Part shown: one piece after another, positions 7,581-16,892 of the stretch
Layout of the letters: every line of letters begins with the position of its first letter
Numbering within the stretch: position 1 is the stretch's first letter
Assembly: GCF_014199195.1 (NCBI RefSeq)
Contig: NZ_JACIJE010000010.1
Location: 1 to 64,000, forward strand
Direction of reading: 5' to 3'
Source: Neoroseomonas alkaliterrae
GTDB lineage: Bacteria; Pseudomonadota; Alphaproteobacteria; Acetobacterales; Acetobacteraceae
DNA: 64,000 nt
The notes under the pieces: model-generated
What the model saw: only the letters and a program-made list of their open reading frames with translations
The model's database searches: none
What the model was told of the DNA's origin: nothing
Position numbers and translations under genes: made by a program

Positions 7581-8449
7581 TTCTTCTCGGCGCGGGGATC
7601 GAGCGCGTCGCGCAACCCGTCGCCCATCAGGTTGAAGGCCAGGACCACGAGCATGATGGTGGCACCGGGAAAGATCGAGAGCCAGGGGGCCTGGGTGAGG
7701 AAGCGCTGCGAGGAGTTCAGCATCGAACCCCAGGAAGGGTGCGGCGGCTGCTGGCCGAGGCCGAGGAAGGAGAGCGCCGCCTCGGCGATGATCGCCTCGG
7801 CGATGGCGAGGCTCGCCTGCACCAGCAGCGGCGGGACGATGTTCGGCAGCACATGGACGAAGGCGGTGCGCCAGGGCGGGTTGCCCAGCGCGCGCGCGGC
7901 CTCGATCCAGTCGGTGGATTTTGCATCCAGCGCCATGCCGCGCGCGAGGCGCACGAAGACCGGCGAGGCCGTGATGGCGATGGCGAGCATCGCATTCTCG
8001 AGCGCGGGGCCGAGGAAGGCGGCGAGCGCGATGGCGAGGATCAGGAAGGGCACCGAGAGCATCGCATCGGCGATGCGGGAGATGACCGCATCCGTCCAGC
8101 CGCCCGCGAGCCCTGCGAGAAGGCCGAGCGGCACGCCGATGACGAGCGCGCCGAGCACCGAGATCACGCCGGCCATCAGCGAGGCCCGCGCCCCCCAGAT
8201 CACGCGCGAGAGGACATCGCGGCCGTTCTCGTCCGTGCCCATCCAGTGTTCCCAGGAGGGCGGCTTGCGGATCCGCGCCCAGGAGGTCTGCAGCGGGTCG
8301 TAGGGCGCGATGACGGGCGCGAGGATGGCGACGGTGACGAACAGCACCACCACCACCAGCCCGAACACCGCGAGGCGGTGGCGGAAGAAGCGGCGGATGG
8401 CGCGCCGCGTGGGGCTCTCGGCAGCGGGCAGGGCGGCGGTCGCGCTCAT
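7577..8449 (-). CDS. Dipeptide/oligopeptide ABC transporter permease (DppC-like)
   Basis: This is a 290-residue inner-membrane permease with six predicted helices. Markers are the N-terminal basic segment before TM1 (~25-45), the DppC/OppC loop HWMGTDENGRDVLSRVIWGAR (68-88), and the EAA loop around EAARALGNP near 185, which docks to the ATPases. It forms the heterodimeric channel with the DppB-like protein encoded just upstream (4-base overlap at 8446-8449). Overlap on both sides places it tightly inside the operon. The substrate class (peptide, nickel, glutathione or an opine) cannot be set from the permease. Confidence 0.93.
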   Translation of the reverse strand: MSATAALPAAESPTRRAIRRFFRHRLAVFGLVVVVLFVTVAILAPVIAPYDPLQTSWARIRKPPSWEHWMGTDENGRDVLSRVIWGARASLMAGVISVLGALVIGVPLGLLAGLAGGWTDAVISRIADAMLSVPFLILAIALAAFLGPALENAMLAIAITASPVFVRLARGMALDAKSTDWIEAARALGNPPWRTAFVHVLPNIVPPLLVQASLAIAEAIIAEAALSFLGLGQQPPHPSWGSMLNSSQRFLTQAPWLSIFPGATIMLVVLAFNLMGDGLRDALDPRAEKK

Positions 8450-9393
8450 GCCTGCCTCAGCCGCGGGTTGATGGCCATGTAGAGGAGGTCTGCGACCAGC
8501 GAGAGCAGCACGAAGATCAGCGCGGTCGCGAGCACCACGCCCTGCACCACCGGGTAGTCTCGGTTGAACACGGCATCCACGATGAGCTTGCCGAAGCCGG
8601 GGATGGTGAAGATCTGCTCGGTCAGGACGGCGCCGGCCAGCAGGCGGCCGAACTCGATCGCGCCCAGTGTGACCACCGGGATCAGCGCGTTGCGCAGCGC
8701 GTGCTTCCAGACCACGACGCGCTCCTTCAGCCCCTTCGCGCGCGCCGTGCGCACGTAGTCCTGGCTCAGCGCGGTCAGCATCGCCGCCCGCGTGTGGCGC
8801 ATCAGCACCGCCGCCACGCCGGTGCCGAGCACGAAGGCCGGCATGATGGTGGTCGCGATGGAGCGCCAGAAATCCTCGGTTATCGGGACGTAGCCGGAGG
8901 GCGGCAGCCAGCCGAGCTCCACGCTGAACAGCAGGATCATCATGATGCCGAGCCAGAAATTCGGCGTGGAGATGCCGGCGAGCGCCGCCCCGTTGGCGAG
9001 CCAGTCCGCCGGCGTGTCCTTGCGCACCGCCGAGACGATGCCGAGCGGCACGCCGATCAGGATGGCGATGAGGAAGGCCATGGAGGCGAGCTGGAAGGTG
9101 ACGGGCAGCTTGGCGAGGATGAGCTCGCTCACAGGCACGCGGATGCGCCAGGAGAAGCCGAAATCCCCGGTCAGCACCTTGCCCATCCAGATCAGGTATT
9201 GCTCGTGGATGGGGCGGTCGAGGCCGAGCTCGGCGCGGATCTGCGCGAGCACGGCCGGGTCGCCGCGTTCCTCGCCGGCGAGAATGAGCGCGGGATCGCC
9301 GGGCATCAGCTGCTGCAGCCCGAAGATCATCACGGAGAGGATCAGCAGCGTGGGGATCACCTGCCCCAGCCTGCGCAGCAGCCAGATGCCCAT
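8446..9393 (-). CDS. Dipeptide/oligopeptide ABC transporter permease (DppB-like)
   Basis: The product is a 315-residue permease with six helices. The N-terminus (LLRRLGQVIPTLLILSVMIF) and the MPGDPA motif near 30 are diagnostic of DppB/OppB. The EAA loop (VRTARAKGLKERVVVWKHAL) lies at ~205-224 and the family-typical C-terminal segment ends in DLLYMAINPRLR. It follows the binding-protein gene by 86 bases containing a strong hairpin, and overlaps dppC by 4 bases. Confidence 0.93.
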   Translation of the reverse strand: MGIWLLRRLGQVIPTLLILSVMIFGLQQLMPGDPALILAGEERGDPAVLAQIRAELGLDRPIHEQYLIWMGKVLTGDFGFSWRIRVPVSELILAKLPVTFQLASMAFLIAILIGVPLGIVSAVRKDTPADWLANGAALAGISTPNFWLGIMMILLFSVELGWLPPSGYVPITEDFWRSIATTIMPAFVLGTGVAAVLMRHTRAAMLTALSQDYVRTARAKGLKERVVVWKHALRNALIPVVTLGAIEFGRLLAGAVLTEQIFTIPGFGKLIVDAVFNRDYPVVQGVVLATALIFVLLSLVADLLYMAINPRLRQA

Positions 9394-9410
9394 GCGGCGC
9401 TACTCCCTGC

Positions 9411-9435
9411 CCGCCCGCCGGGTTGCGGCGGGCGG
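9411..9435 (-). terminator. Intercistronic stem-loop between the binding protein and permease genes
   Basis: CCGCCCGCCG (9411-9420) and CGGCGGGCGG (9426-9435) form a perfect 10-bp stem with a 5-base loop. It has no T-tract, so rather than ending transcription it probably protects or attenuates the upstream message. Such structures are common after periplasmic binding protein genes, which need more protein than their permeases. Confidence 0.5.
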
Positions 9436-9479
9436 AGCGGCGGAACGGCGGGCCGCGCAGGCCCCGGCGCGGTCGCGGA

Positions 9480-11003
9480 TCACTGCAGCCGCATGCCCTG
9501 CAGGCGGATCATCCCGTCCGAGACCGGGCGATAGCCTGTCAGGCGCGCGCTGTGCGCCATGATGTTCTTGCGGTGCCAGAGATAGATGCGCGCCACATCC
9601 TGGCCCATCGCGATCCTCAGCGCCTGGGCGTAGAGATCCTTGCGCTTCTCGAGGTCGAGTTCCGTGCGCGCCGCATCGAGCAGCCGGTCCACCTCGGGGT
9701 TGGAATAGCGGCCGTCATTCTGCCCGCCGCCCGTGCGGGTGAAGGTGAAGAAGTTCCCGTCCGGGTCGGTGCGGCCCGACCAGCCCACGAGGTAGGTCTG
9801 GAAGTCGCCGCGCTGCGCAGCCTGGAGCGAGGAGGCGAACTCCATCGCGCGCAGCGTCAGGTTGAAGCCGGCCTCGTTCACCATGGCCTGGATCACCTCG
9901 CCCACCTGGCGGAGGTCCGGGTTGTTCGGCACCGTCAGCTCGACCTGCACGGGCGTGGTGACGCCGGCCTCGCGCAGCAGGGCGCGGGCGCGCTCGACAT
10001 TGCGCTGGGTGGGCGGGAAGTCGCGCACATGGAAGGGGTTGGCCGGCGGCCAGGGCTGGCGCGTCGGCGTGTACATGCCCTGATAGACGACCTGGTTGAG
10101 CGCGGCGCGGTCGATCGCGAGTTCGAAGGCCTGGCGCACGCGCGCGTCGCGGCCGAGCGGGTTGTTGGCGCGTTCCCCGTTGGCGATGTTGATGGTGATG
10201 GACTGGTAGCCGAGCTCATCCACCGCCACCGCGCGCAGGTTGCGGTTGCGCTGGATGGTGCGCATGTCGTCGGGCTCCATGCGCTCGACGAACTCCACCG
10301 CGCCGGATTGCAGGTTGGCGAGGCGCACCGTGTTGTCGGGGATGGGCAGGTAGGTCACGCGGTCGAAGTGGATGTTCGCCGCGTCCCAGTACTCGCGGAA
10401 GCGCTCGACGACGATGCGCTCCTGCGCGACGCGCTCGACGAAGCGGAAGGGCCCGGCGCAGACCGGGCGGGTGCCGAAGTTCCGCCCCGCCGCCTCGGCC
10501 GCGCGGGGGCTGACGATCATGCCCGCGCGGTCGGTCAGCGCCGAGAGGAAGGAGGCCGAGGGCCCCTTCAGCACGATGCGCACGGTGCGCGGGTCCACCA
10601 CCTCGACGCGCTCCATGTCCGCGATCTCGCTGCGGCGGAAGGAGCCCTGCATGTTCAGGTGGCGGTCGAGCGAGTAGCGCACCGCCTCGGCGTCCATGAC
10701 CTCGCCGTCGTGGAACCGCACATTCTCGCGCAGCGTGATCAGGAGCTGCGTCGGGCTTTCCCAGCGGAAGCCGGTGGCGAGCTGCGGGACGATCTCGAGC
10801 CGCTCGTTGATGTCGAACAGCTTGTCGCACAGCGCCATGTAGACGATGCGCCCGACATAGGTGCGGCTCAGCGTCGGGTCGAGGATGTCCGGGTCCTCGC
10901 GCAGGCCGATCCGCAGATGCTGCGCGGAGGCCGGCGCGACCGCCGCGACGGCCGGGATGATGGCCGCGGCGGCCGCGAGGATGGCCTTGATGGACGCTCT
11001 CAT
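9480..11003 (-). CDS. ABC transporter substrate-binding protein, family 5 (DppA/OppA-like)
   Basis: The product is a 507-residue periplasmic binding protein of the SBP_bac_5 family. The signal peptide is at ~1-28 (ends ASAQ). Conserved landmarks are LDPTLSRTYVGRIVYMALCDKLF (42-64, read in pieces), the FHDGEVMDAEAVRYSL segment near 97-112, and the NIANGERANNPLGRDARVRQAFELAIDR region at about 270-297. It captures peptides or similar cationic ligands and delivers them to the permease encoded downstream. Its ATG overlaps the stop of the dppF-like gene (ATGA, 11000-11003). Confidence 0.93.
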   Translation of the reverse strand: MRASIKAILAAAAAIIPAVAAVAPASAQHLRIGLREDPDILDPTLSRTYVGRIVYMALCDKLFDINERLEIVPQLATGFRWESPTQLLITLRENVRFHDGEVMDAEAVRYSLDRHLNMQGSFRRSEIADMERVEVVDPRTVRIVLKGPSASFLSALTDRAGMIVSPRAAEAAGRNFGTRPVCAGPFRFVERVAQERIVVERFREYWDAANIHFDRVTYLPIPDNTVRLANLQSGAVEFVERMEPDDMRTIQRNRNLRAVAVDELGYQSITINIANGERANNPLGRDARVRQAFELAIDRAALNQVVYQGMYTPTRQPWPPANPFHVRDFPPTQRNVERARALLREAGVTTPVQVELTVPNNPDLRQVGEVIQAMVNEAGFNLTLRAMEFASSLQAAQRGDFQTYLVGWSGRTDPDGNFFTFTRTGGGQNDGRYSNPEVDRLLDAARTELDLEKRKDLYAQALRIAMGQDVARIYLWHRKNIMAHSARLTGYRPVSDGMIRLQGMRLQ

Positions 11004-12052
11004 GATTGCGCTCCCTGGTTGGGGGCCGGGGCCCGGAAGAAGGATTGCAGGCGGCGGAGCCGGTCGCCACCGGCCAGGCGCGGCGGCAGCGGTTCCGGTG
11101 CCGGGAGGCTGTCCGCCAGGTGGCAGGCGACGCGATGATCCCCGCCGCCGAGCTCCGGCACGCTGTCGCGGCAGCGCGCCTCGGCGAAGGGGCAGCGCGT
11201 GTGGAAGCGGCAGCCCGGCGGCGGCGCGATCGGCGATGGCACGTCGCCCTCGAGCGGCGGCGCCTTCACCCCATGGCCGGGCACGGCGGCAAGAAGCGCC
11301 CGCGTGTAGGGATGGCGCGGCGCCGAAAGCACCTCCCGCGCCGGCCCCTGCTCGACGATGCGGCCGAGATACATCACCGCCACCCGGTCCGCGACATGGC
11401 GCACCACGCCGAGGTCGTGGCTGATCAGCACAAAGGTCAGGCCGAGGTCGCGGATCAGGTCCGAGAGCAGGTTCACCACCTGCGCCTGCACGCTGACATC
11501 GAGCGCGCTGACCGGCTCGTCGCCGACAATCAGCCGCGGGTTGCTCGCGAGCGCGCGGGCGATGGCCACGCGCTGGCGCTGCCCGCCGGAGAACTCATGC
11601 GGCCATCGGCGCGCGAGTTCCGGGCGCAGCCCGACGCGCGAGAGCAGTTCCGCGACGCGCGCCGCCTCCTGCTCGCGCGGGACGATGCGATGGAGCCGCA
11701 GCGGCTCGGCCACCGCCTGCTCCACCGTCATGCGCGGATCGAGGCTCGCGAAGGGATCCTGGAAGATGAGCTGCATGTCCCGCCGCCGGGCACGCAGCGC
11801 GGCCGGGGAGAGCGCGCCGAGATCCTCGCCGTCGAAGCGGACGCTGCCCGCATCGGGCTCGATCAGGCGCAGCATCAGCCGGCCCAGCGTGGACTTGCCG
11901 CAGCCGGACTCGCCGACGATGGCCAGCACCTCGCCCTTCGCGACCGCGAGCGAGACGCCATCCACGGCATGAACGGCGCCGGCACGGCGGCCGAGCGCGT
12001 CACGCACCGGGAAGCGCTTCACGAGGCCGGAGAGCTCGAGCAGCGGGGTCAT
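11000..12052 (-). CDS. Peptide ABC transporter ATP-binding protein (DppF-like)
   Basis: The product is a 350-residue ABC ATPase. Walker A GESGCGKST is at about 43-51, the Q-loop in QLIFQDPFASLDPRM near 97, the signature FSGGQRQRVAIARAL near 153-167, and Walker B LIVGDEPVSALDVS follows. The C-terminal oligopeptide-transporter domain carries the Cys-rich GCRFHTRCPFAEARC motif, typical of the DppD/F and OppD/F pair and able to bind an Fe-S cluster. The ATG at 12052 gives the normal N-terminus. The frame runs 135 codons further upstream but overlaps dppD. Confidence 0.93.
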   Translation of the reverse strand: MTPLLELSGLVKRFPVRDALGRRAGAVHAVDGVSLAVAKGEVLAIVGESGCGKSTLGRLMLRLIEPDAGSVRFDGEDLGALSPAALRARRRDMQLIFQDPFASLDPRMTVEQAVAEPLRLHRIVPREQEAARVAELLSRVGLRPELARRWPHEFSGGQRQRVAIARALASNPRLIVGDEPVSALDVSVQAQVVNLLSDLIRDLGLTFVLISHDLGVVRHVADRVAVMYLGRIVEQGPAREVLSAPRHPYTRALLAAVPGHGVKAPPLEGDVPSPIAPPPGCRFHTRCPFAEARCRDSVPELGGGDHRVACHLADSLPAPEPLPPRLAGGDRLRRLQSFFRAPAPNQGAQS

Positions 12053-12061
12053 GCGGAAATC

Positions 12062-12092
12062 GGGGGGAGGGGAACTTCCCCCCGAACCCCCC
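12062..12092 (-). repeat. G/C-tract palindromic element between dppD- and dppF-like genes
   Basis: The centre GGGGAA-c-TTCCCC (12069-12081) is a perfect 6+6 dyad. It is flanked by six G (12062-12067) and six C (12087-12092) that extend the fold. It sits in the only wide gap (106 bases) of an otherwise tightly packed operon. It looks like a dispersed intergenic palindrome of GC-rich alphaproteobacteria, but a single copy cannot prove that. Confidence 0.4.
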
Positions 12093-12158
12093 AACCTTCC
12101 GTGTCCTTCGGGAACTGATGGCCGAAGCGGGGTGCCGGGGCCGTGCTGCCGGTGGGCA

Positions 12159-13139
12159 TCAGGCGGCCTCCAGCACCTGGTCGAGCGGCGCCCGCCAGCA
12201 GGCCGTGGCATGGCCGGGCGCGACCTCGACCAGCGGCGGCACGCTGTCGCAGCGCGCGACCGCGAAGGGGCAGCGCGGGGCGAAGCGGCAACCGGGCGGG
12301 GGCGCGCGCAGGTCGGGCACAGTGCCCTCGATGCTGGCCAGGCGCTCGCCCGGCTCCCCCTCCCCCGGGGCGGCGCCGAGCAGGCCGGCGGTGTAGGGAT
12401 GCTCGGGGCGGGCGAAGAGCGCCGCGGCCGGCGCCTGCTCGGCGATGCGGCCGGCATACATCACCGCGACATCGTCGGCATGATCGGCCACCACGCCGAG
12501 ATCGTGCGTGACCAGGATGACGGCCGTGCCCGTCTCCCGCTTCATCTCGTCCAGCAGCGCGAGGATCTGCGCCTGGACGGTGACGTCGAGCGCCGTGGTC
12601 GGCTCGTCGGCGATCAGCAGCCGCGGCTTGCAGGCGAGCGCCATGGCGATCATCACCCGCTGGCGCATCCCGCCCGAGAGTTGGTGCGGATACTGCTTCG
12701 CGCGGCGGGACGCGTCGGGGATTCGCACGCGGTCGAGCATCCTCACCGCCTCGGCGAAGGCGGCCGCCTTGTCGAGGCCCTGATGGAGCCGCAACGCCTC
12801 GGCCACCTGGTCCCCGGCGGTGAAGGCCGGATTGAGGCTGGTCATGGGCTCCTGGAAGATCATTGCCATCTCGCCGCCGCGCAGCAGCCGGCGTTGCTCG
12901 GCGCTCATGGCCCCGAGGTCGCGGCCGCCGAGGCGGATGGTGCCGCCGATGCGCGCCGTGCCGGGCAGCAGGCCCATGATGGCGAGCGCGGTCACCGACT
13001 TGCCGCAGCCCGATTCGCCGACGATGGCGAGCGTGCGTCCCGCCTCGACGCGGAAGGACACGCCATCGAGGACGCGCAGGCTGCGCCCTTCCTGCCGGAA
13101 GTCGAGCGTCAGGCCGATGACCTCAAGGGCGGGGGTCAT
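12159..13139 (-). CDS. Peptide ABC transporter ATP-binding protein (DppD-like)
   Basis: This 326-residue ABC ATPase is the first gene of the operon. Walker A GESGCGKSV lies at 38-46, the signature LSGGMRQRVMIAMAL near 150-165, and Walker B LLIADEPTTALDVT follows. The C-terminal domain has GCRFAPRCPFAVARC, the DppD/OppD cysteine motif. It pairs with the DppF-like ATPase to energise the DppB/C channel. The gene lies 156 bases after a chemoreceptor gene on the same strand, so the operon promoter is either in that gap or upstream of the receptor. Confidence 0.93.
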   Translation of the reverse strand: MTPALEVIGLTLDFRQEGRSLRVLDGVSFRVEAGRTLAIVGESGCGKSVTALAIMGLLPGTARIGGTIRLGGRDLGAMSAEQRRLLRGGEMAMIFQEPMTSLNPAFTAGDQVAEALRLHQGLDKAAAFAEAVRMLDRVRIPDASRRAKQYPHQLSGGMRQRVMIAMALACKPRLLIADEPTTALDVTVQAQILALLDEMKRETGTAVILVTHDLGVVADHADDVAVMYAGRIAEQAPAAALFARPEHPYTAGLLGAAPGEGEPGERLASIEGTVPDLRAPPPGCRFAPRCPFAVARCDSVPPLVEVAPGHATACWRAPLDQVLEAA

Positions 13140-13295
13140 GCGGCCCGTCCGTGCGGGCGGCTGGCGCGGCGGCGGATCATGGCCGGCAGAAAGCCCCCGC
13201 CGCGCCCCGGGCGCAAGCCCCCGAAGCGGGCACGCGGGCCCTGCCCCGCCCTGCCCGCCCGCTGTGCAGGAGGTGCCGCGCCGGCGAGCGCGGCT

Positions 13296-15008
13296 TCAGG
13301 CCGCGCGGGCCAGCGGCTGGCTCGCGGAGGTGCCCGAGCGCGCCTCGCTGACGATGCCGATCAGCGCGCGACGCAGATCGGCCATCGCGGCATCAGCCTC
13401 GATCGCAGCCTGGCGCAGCGCGGCGGCGCGCGCATCGGCGCCGCGCGTCGCCTCGCCCACGGCCTCGCAGCGCGCGGTCATGGCCTGGGCCGAGGCGGCC
13501 GCGCCGGCCGCGGTGCGCGCGATCTCGCTGGTCGCGACATTCTGCTGCGCCATGGCGCCGGCGATCGCGGCGGCGATGCCCTCCATCTCGCCCACCGTGG
13601 CGGAAATGCCCTGCACCTTCTCCACCGCCTCGCGCGTCGCGGTCACGACGGCCTGGATCTGGCGGCCGATCTCCTCGGTGCTGCGCGCGGTCTGGCTGGC
13701 CAGCGCCTTCACCTCGCCCGCCACCACGGCGAAGCCCTTGCCGGCCTCGCCCGCGCGCGCGGCCTCGATGGTGGCGTTGAGCGCGAGGAGGTTGGTCCGC
13801 GCGGCGATGTCGGATATCAGGCGCGCGACCTCCCCGATGCGCTCGACCGCCTGCTGAAGGCCGGCGATTGCCTCGCCGCCCTGCTCCGCCCCGGCCACGG
13901 CGCGGCGCGTGGCGGCGGCGGCCTGCTCGACACGCCCCGCGATCTCGCTGATGGAGGCGGAGAGTTCCTCGGCGGCGGCTGCGCTGCCGGCGGCGTGTTC
14001 GAGACTGGTGCGCGCGCCATCGGCCAGCATCGCGCCATCCTGCGCCGTCGCGCCGACCGCCGCGGCGAGGCTTTCGGCATCGCGCGCCATGGCGCCGATG
14101 CGCTGGGCGATGGCTTCCACGGCGGCGCGGGTCTCGTTCTCGATCCGGCGGCCGAGTTCCTCGATGGCGCGCAGGCGCTCGGCCTCGGCGCGGGCGCGTT
14201 CGGCGTCCTGCGTGGCGCGCAGCGCGGCATTCTCTTGCGCGTTGCGGCGGAACACCTCCACCGCGCGGGCCATGTCGCCGATCTCGTCGCGCCGCCCGGC
14301 CTCGGCGGGGGCGATGTCCGTCCGCCCTTCGGCCAGCGCGGCCATGGCCTTGGTGACCGAGGCGAGCGGCAGCGCGACGCGCGCATGGACCAGCCACGCC
14401 ACGAGGCCGCCGGCGATCAGCGTGGCCAGGGGAACCAGCAGCAGAAGGCTCGCATAGCGCCGCCCCTCGGCCTCGATCGTCGCGGCGGCGGCGACCGCGC
14501 GCTCGCGCATCGCGCCCGAGGCGGCGCTGAGCGCGCGGTTCACCTCGGTGCGGTTGGCGCGGTTCGTCTCGTTGTTGCCCATCCGGTCCGCCGCCTGCGC
14601 GCCCTCGGCGCGCGCGACGCGCGCCACCTCGTCGCGGAAGCGGGCGAACTCCGTGACCGCGGCGACGACAGGCGGGATCAGGGGGTCGGAGCCGGCGATG
14701 GCGGCCAGGGCGGCGGCGTCCTCGCGCAGCTGGGCAGTGTGGCGCAGCAGGCCGGTGCCGAAGCGTTCGATCTCGCGCGCGTCGCGGGCCATGTAGAGGC
14801 CACGGCTTTCCATCACCGTGGCATAGATGCCGGCATTGAGTCGCTGGAGGAGGTAGGCGCGCTCCTGCTCCCGCGCCATGGCCTCGACATCCTCGGCATG
14901 GCTGCGCAGGAGGCCGGCTCCGACAAGCCCGCCTGCCGCGCCGACGAGCGAGAGCACCCCGACGAGAGTGATGATCCTGCCGCGGATCGAGCGCAGCCAG
15001 TCGCGCAT
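13296..15008 (-). CDS. Methyl-accepting chemotaxis protein
   Basis: The product is a 570-residue transmembrane chemoreceptor. TM1 lies at ~12-34, followed by a helical periplasmic sensor (~40-185, four-helix-bundle style), TM2 (~187-207) and a HAMP domain (~208-262, [13 protein letters not shown]...). The rest is a long coiled-coil signalling domain. The conserved hairpin tip ([20 protein letters not shown] followed by [17 protein letters not shown]) contacts CheA/CheW. No CheB/CheR-docking pentapeptide is visible at the C-terminus. It lies upstream of the peptide ABC operon on the same strand, so it may sense the same ligand class; that link is inference. No other che genes are in the window. 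Confidence 0.92.
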   Translation of the reverse strand: MRDWLRSIRGRIITLVGVLSLVGAAGGLVGAGLLRSHAEDVEAMAREQERAYLLQRLNAGIYATVMESRGLYMARDAREIERFGTGLLRHTAQLREDAAALAAIAGSDPLIPPVVAAVTEFARFRDEVARVARAEGAQAADRMGNNETNRANRTEVNRALSAASGAMRERAVAAAATIEAEGRRYASLLLLVPLATLIAGGLVAWLVHARVALPLASVTKAMAALAEGRTDIAPAEAGRRDEIGDMARAVEVFRRNAQENAALRATQDAERARAEAERLRAIEELGRRIENETRAAVEAIAQRIGAMARDAESLAAAVGATAQDGAMLADGARTSLEHAAGSAAAAEELSASISEIAGRVEQAAAATRRAVAGAEQGGEAIAGLQQAVERIGEVARLISDIAARTNLLALNATIEAARAGEAGKGFAVVAGEVKALASQTARSTEEIGRQIQAVVTATREAVEKVQGISATVGEMEGIAAAIAGAMAQQNVATSEIARTAAGAAASAQAMTARCEAVGEATRGADARAAALRQAAIEADAAMADLRRALIGIVSEARSGTSASQPLARAA

Positions 15009-15060
15009 GCCCTGTTCCCCTGCCGTGGAAGACGCCTGCAGTCTCCCAGGCAGAGGTGAA

Positions 15061-15079
15061 GCGGCGGTTGATCCGCCGC
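15061..15079 (-). terminator. Candidate terminator hairpin after hpd
   Basis: GCGGCGG (15061-15067) and CCGCCGC (15073-15079) form a perfect 7-bp stem with a 5-base loop in the gap after the hpd stop codon. No T-tract follows on the minus strand. Confidence 0.35.
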
Positions 15080-15120
15080 CGGGATTCTGATGCCCGCCGA
15101 CTGGGGTTGGGGCGGCCGCG

Positions 15121-16218
15121 TCAGGAGGCGGGCTTCAGCACGCCCCGGCGCACCTGGTCGAGCTCGATGGATTCGAACAGGGCGCGGAAGTTGCCCTCCC
15201 CGAAGCCCTGGTCGCCCTTGCGCTGGATGAGTTCGAAGAAGATCGGCCCGATCACCGTGCCGGTGAAGATCTGCAGCAGCCGCCCGCCCGAGGGGGAGCC
15301 ATCCATCAGGATGCGGTTCCTCGCCAGCCGCGCGATGTCCTCGCCGGTGTCGGGCAGGCGCTGCGGCAGCAATTCGTAGTAGGTGTCGGGCGTGTCGAGG
15401 AAGCGCACGCCGCGCTCGCGCAGCGCCTCGACGCTCGCGTGGATGTCGTCCGTGCCCATGGCGATGTGCTGGATGCCCTCGCCATTGTAGGCGCGCAGGT
15501 ATTCCTCGATCTGGCTGCGGTCGTCGCTGCTCTCGTTGATCGGGATGCGGATCTGCCCGCAGGGGCTGGTCATGGCCTTGGACTTCAGGCCCGTGAGCTT
15601 GCCCTCGATGTCGAAGTAGCGGATCTCGCGGAAGTTGAAGAGACGCTCGTAGAAGCCCGCCCAGGCGTCCATGCGGCCGCGATGGACGTTGTGAGTCAGG
15701 TGGTCGATCACCGTCAGACCGGCGCCCTTCGGGTGCTGGTCCGCGCCCTCGATGGGACGGAAATCCACCTCCCAGATGCTGCCCTTCGCGCCGTAGCGGT
15801 CCACGAGATAGATCAGGCTGCCGCCGATCCCCTCGATGGCCGGGATGTTCAGTTCCATCGGCCCCACCCGGCCGTGGAAGGGCCGTGCGCCGAGGCTGAC
15901 CGCGCGCTCGAAGGCCTGGGCGGCATCGGCGACCCGGAAGGCGATGGCGCAGCAGGAGGGGCCATGCACCCGCGCGAAGCCCTGGGCGAAGGAGGTCGGC
16001 TCGGCGTTGAGCACGAAGTTCACCTCGCCCTGACGCCACAGCGTCACCTGCTTCGAACGGTGCCGCGCCACCGGGGCGAAGCCCATGGCCCGGAACACCG
16101 ATTCCAGATGCGCCGTATCCGGGCCCGTGAACTCGACGAACTCGAACCCGTCCGTGCCCATGGGATTGGCCTCGGAGACGATGCCGGCGATGGCGGTGCG
16201 GTCGGGGGGGATGTCCAT
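15121..16218 (-). CDS. hpd: 4-hydroxyphenylpyruvate dioxygenase
   Basis: The product has 365 residues. This Fe(II) enzyme converts 4-hydroxyphenylpyruvate to homogentisate in tyrosine catabolism. The N-terminal vicinal-oxygen-chelate half runs to ~155 and the catalytic half follows. Iron ligands are His173 (IDHLTHNV), His251 (GIQHIAM) and Glu329 ([10 protein letters not shown]). The C-terminal signature [20 protein letters not shown] is complete and the length is normal. AAGGA lies about 8 bases before the ATG at 16218. It is divergent from an Lrp/AsnC regulator across a 120-base gap with three inverted repeats, so control by that regulator is likely. The rest of the homogentisate pathway is not in the window. 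Confidence 0.97.
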   Translation of the reverse strand: MDIPPDRTAIAGIVSEANPMGTDGFEFVEFTGPDTAHLESVFRAMGFAPVARHRSKQVTLWRQGEVNFVLNAEPTSFAQGFARVHGPSCCAIAFRVADAAQAFERAVSLGARPFHGRVGPMELNIPAIEGIGGSLIYLVDRYGAKGSIWEVDFRPIEGADQHPKGAGLTVIDHLTHNVHRGRMDAWAGFYERLFNFREIRYFDIEGKLTGLKSKAMTSPCGQIRIPINESSDDRSQIEEYLRAYNGEGIQHIAMGTDDIHASVEALRERGVRFLDTPDTYYELLPQRLPDTGEDIARLARNRILMDGSPSGGRLLQIFTGTVIGPIFFELIQRKGDQGFGEGNFRALFESIELDQVRRGVLKPAS

Positions 16219-16265
16219 GGGCGCGTTCCTTCAAGCGGAGGGCGGGAGGATCGCCGCAGGGAGAC

Positions 16266-16317
16266 GCCGGTTTCCGGCGAATGATCGCGATCGTTGCGGT
16301 AGGATTGGTGAAATCCT
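16266..16317. promoter_or_regulatory. Divergent hpd/lrp control region with three dyads
   Basis: Three inverted repeats lie side by side: GCCGG-ttt-CCGGC (16266-16278), the palindrome GATCGCGATC (16283-16292) and AGGATT-ggtga-AATCCT (16301-16317). The last spans 17 bases and has the size of an Lrp/AsnC-family site. It lies about 22 bases before the regulator start, as expected for autoregulation. Binding is inferred. Confidence 0.45.
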
Positions 16318-16338
16318 CTGCACGCACAGGATCAGACG

Positions 16339-16809
16339 ATGGATTCCGCCACGCAACTCGATGCCACCGACCGCCGCCTGCTGCGCGAGGTCCAGCGCGA
16401 CGGGCGGGCCAGCGTGGTCGCGCTGGCCGAGCGGGTGGGCCTCTCGGCCACGCCCTGCGCGCGGCGGCTGCGGCGCCTGGAGGAGGCGGGCGTCATCGCG
16501 CGATACGCCGCGGTGCTGGATGCGGGGCGGCTCGGCCTCGGGCTGACGGCCTTCGTGCAAGTGAGCCTCGCCTCGCGCGCGGAGGAGACAGTCGAGGCCT
16601 TCCACGCCGCGATCGGCCGCATGCCCGAGATCCTCGCCGCCTGGGCGATGAGCGGGGAGACCGACTATCTGCTGCAGGTCGTGGCCCGCGACCTCGAGGA
16701 TTACGGCGAATTCGCCACGCGGCGCCTGCTGCGCCTGCCCGGGGTGAAGGACACGCGCAGCGCCTTCGTGCTGCGCACGGTCAAGCCGCCGGCGGGCCTG
16801 CCCGTGTGA
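16339..16809 (+). CDS. Lrp/AsnC family transcriptional regulator
   Basis: The product is 156 residues. The N-terminal winged HTH (~7-62; TDRRLLREVQRDGRAS then LAERVGLSATPCARRLRRLEEAGVI) is followed by the ligand-binding RAM domain (~68-150) with GETDYLLQVVARDLEDYGEF. Such proteins form octamers and respond to amino acids. Its position back-to-back with hpd, an arrangement I recall from other Proteobacteria, suggests it senses an aromatic amino acid or its keto acid and controls hpd. A weak AGGA precedes the ATG. Confidence 0.93.
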   Translation: MDSATQLDATDRRLLREVQRDGRASVVALAERVGLSATPCARRLRRLEEAGVIARYAAVLDAGRLGLGLTAFVQVSLASRAEETVEAFHAAIGRMPEILAAWAMSGETDYLLQVVARDLEDYGEFATRRLLRLPGVKDTRSAFVLRTVKPPAGLPV

Positions 16810-16892
16810 GGGCAGGTCAGGCGCAGAACTTTTGCGCGGCCGTGGCGCGCCCGGGCCATTTGTCTGAGCGCCGTTCCCGCGCAGAAACAGGA

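Noticed and set aside
13140-13295. Possible small gene between dppD and the chemoreceptor
   Set aside because: Frames in this gap are Pro/Ala/Arg-rich, lack ribosome-binding sites and show no codon bias distinct from background.
12051-15059. 1002-codon open frame on the plus strand
   Set aside because: It is the complement of dppD, the chemoreceptor and their gap. Long antisense frames are expected in DNA with G/C at nearly all third positions.
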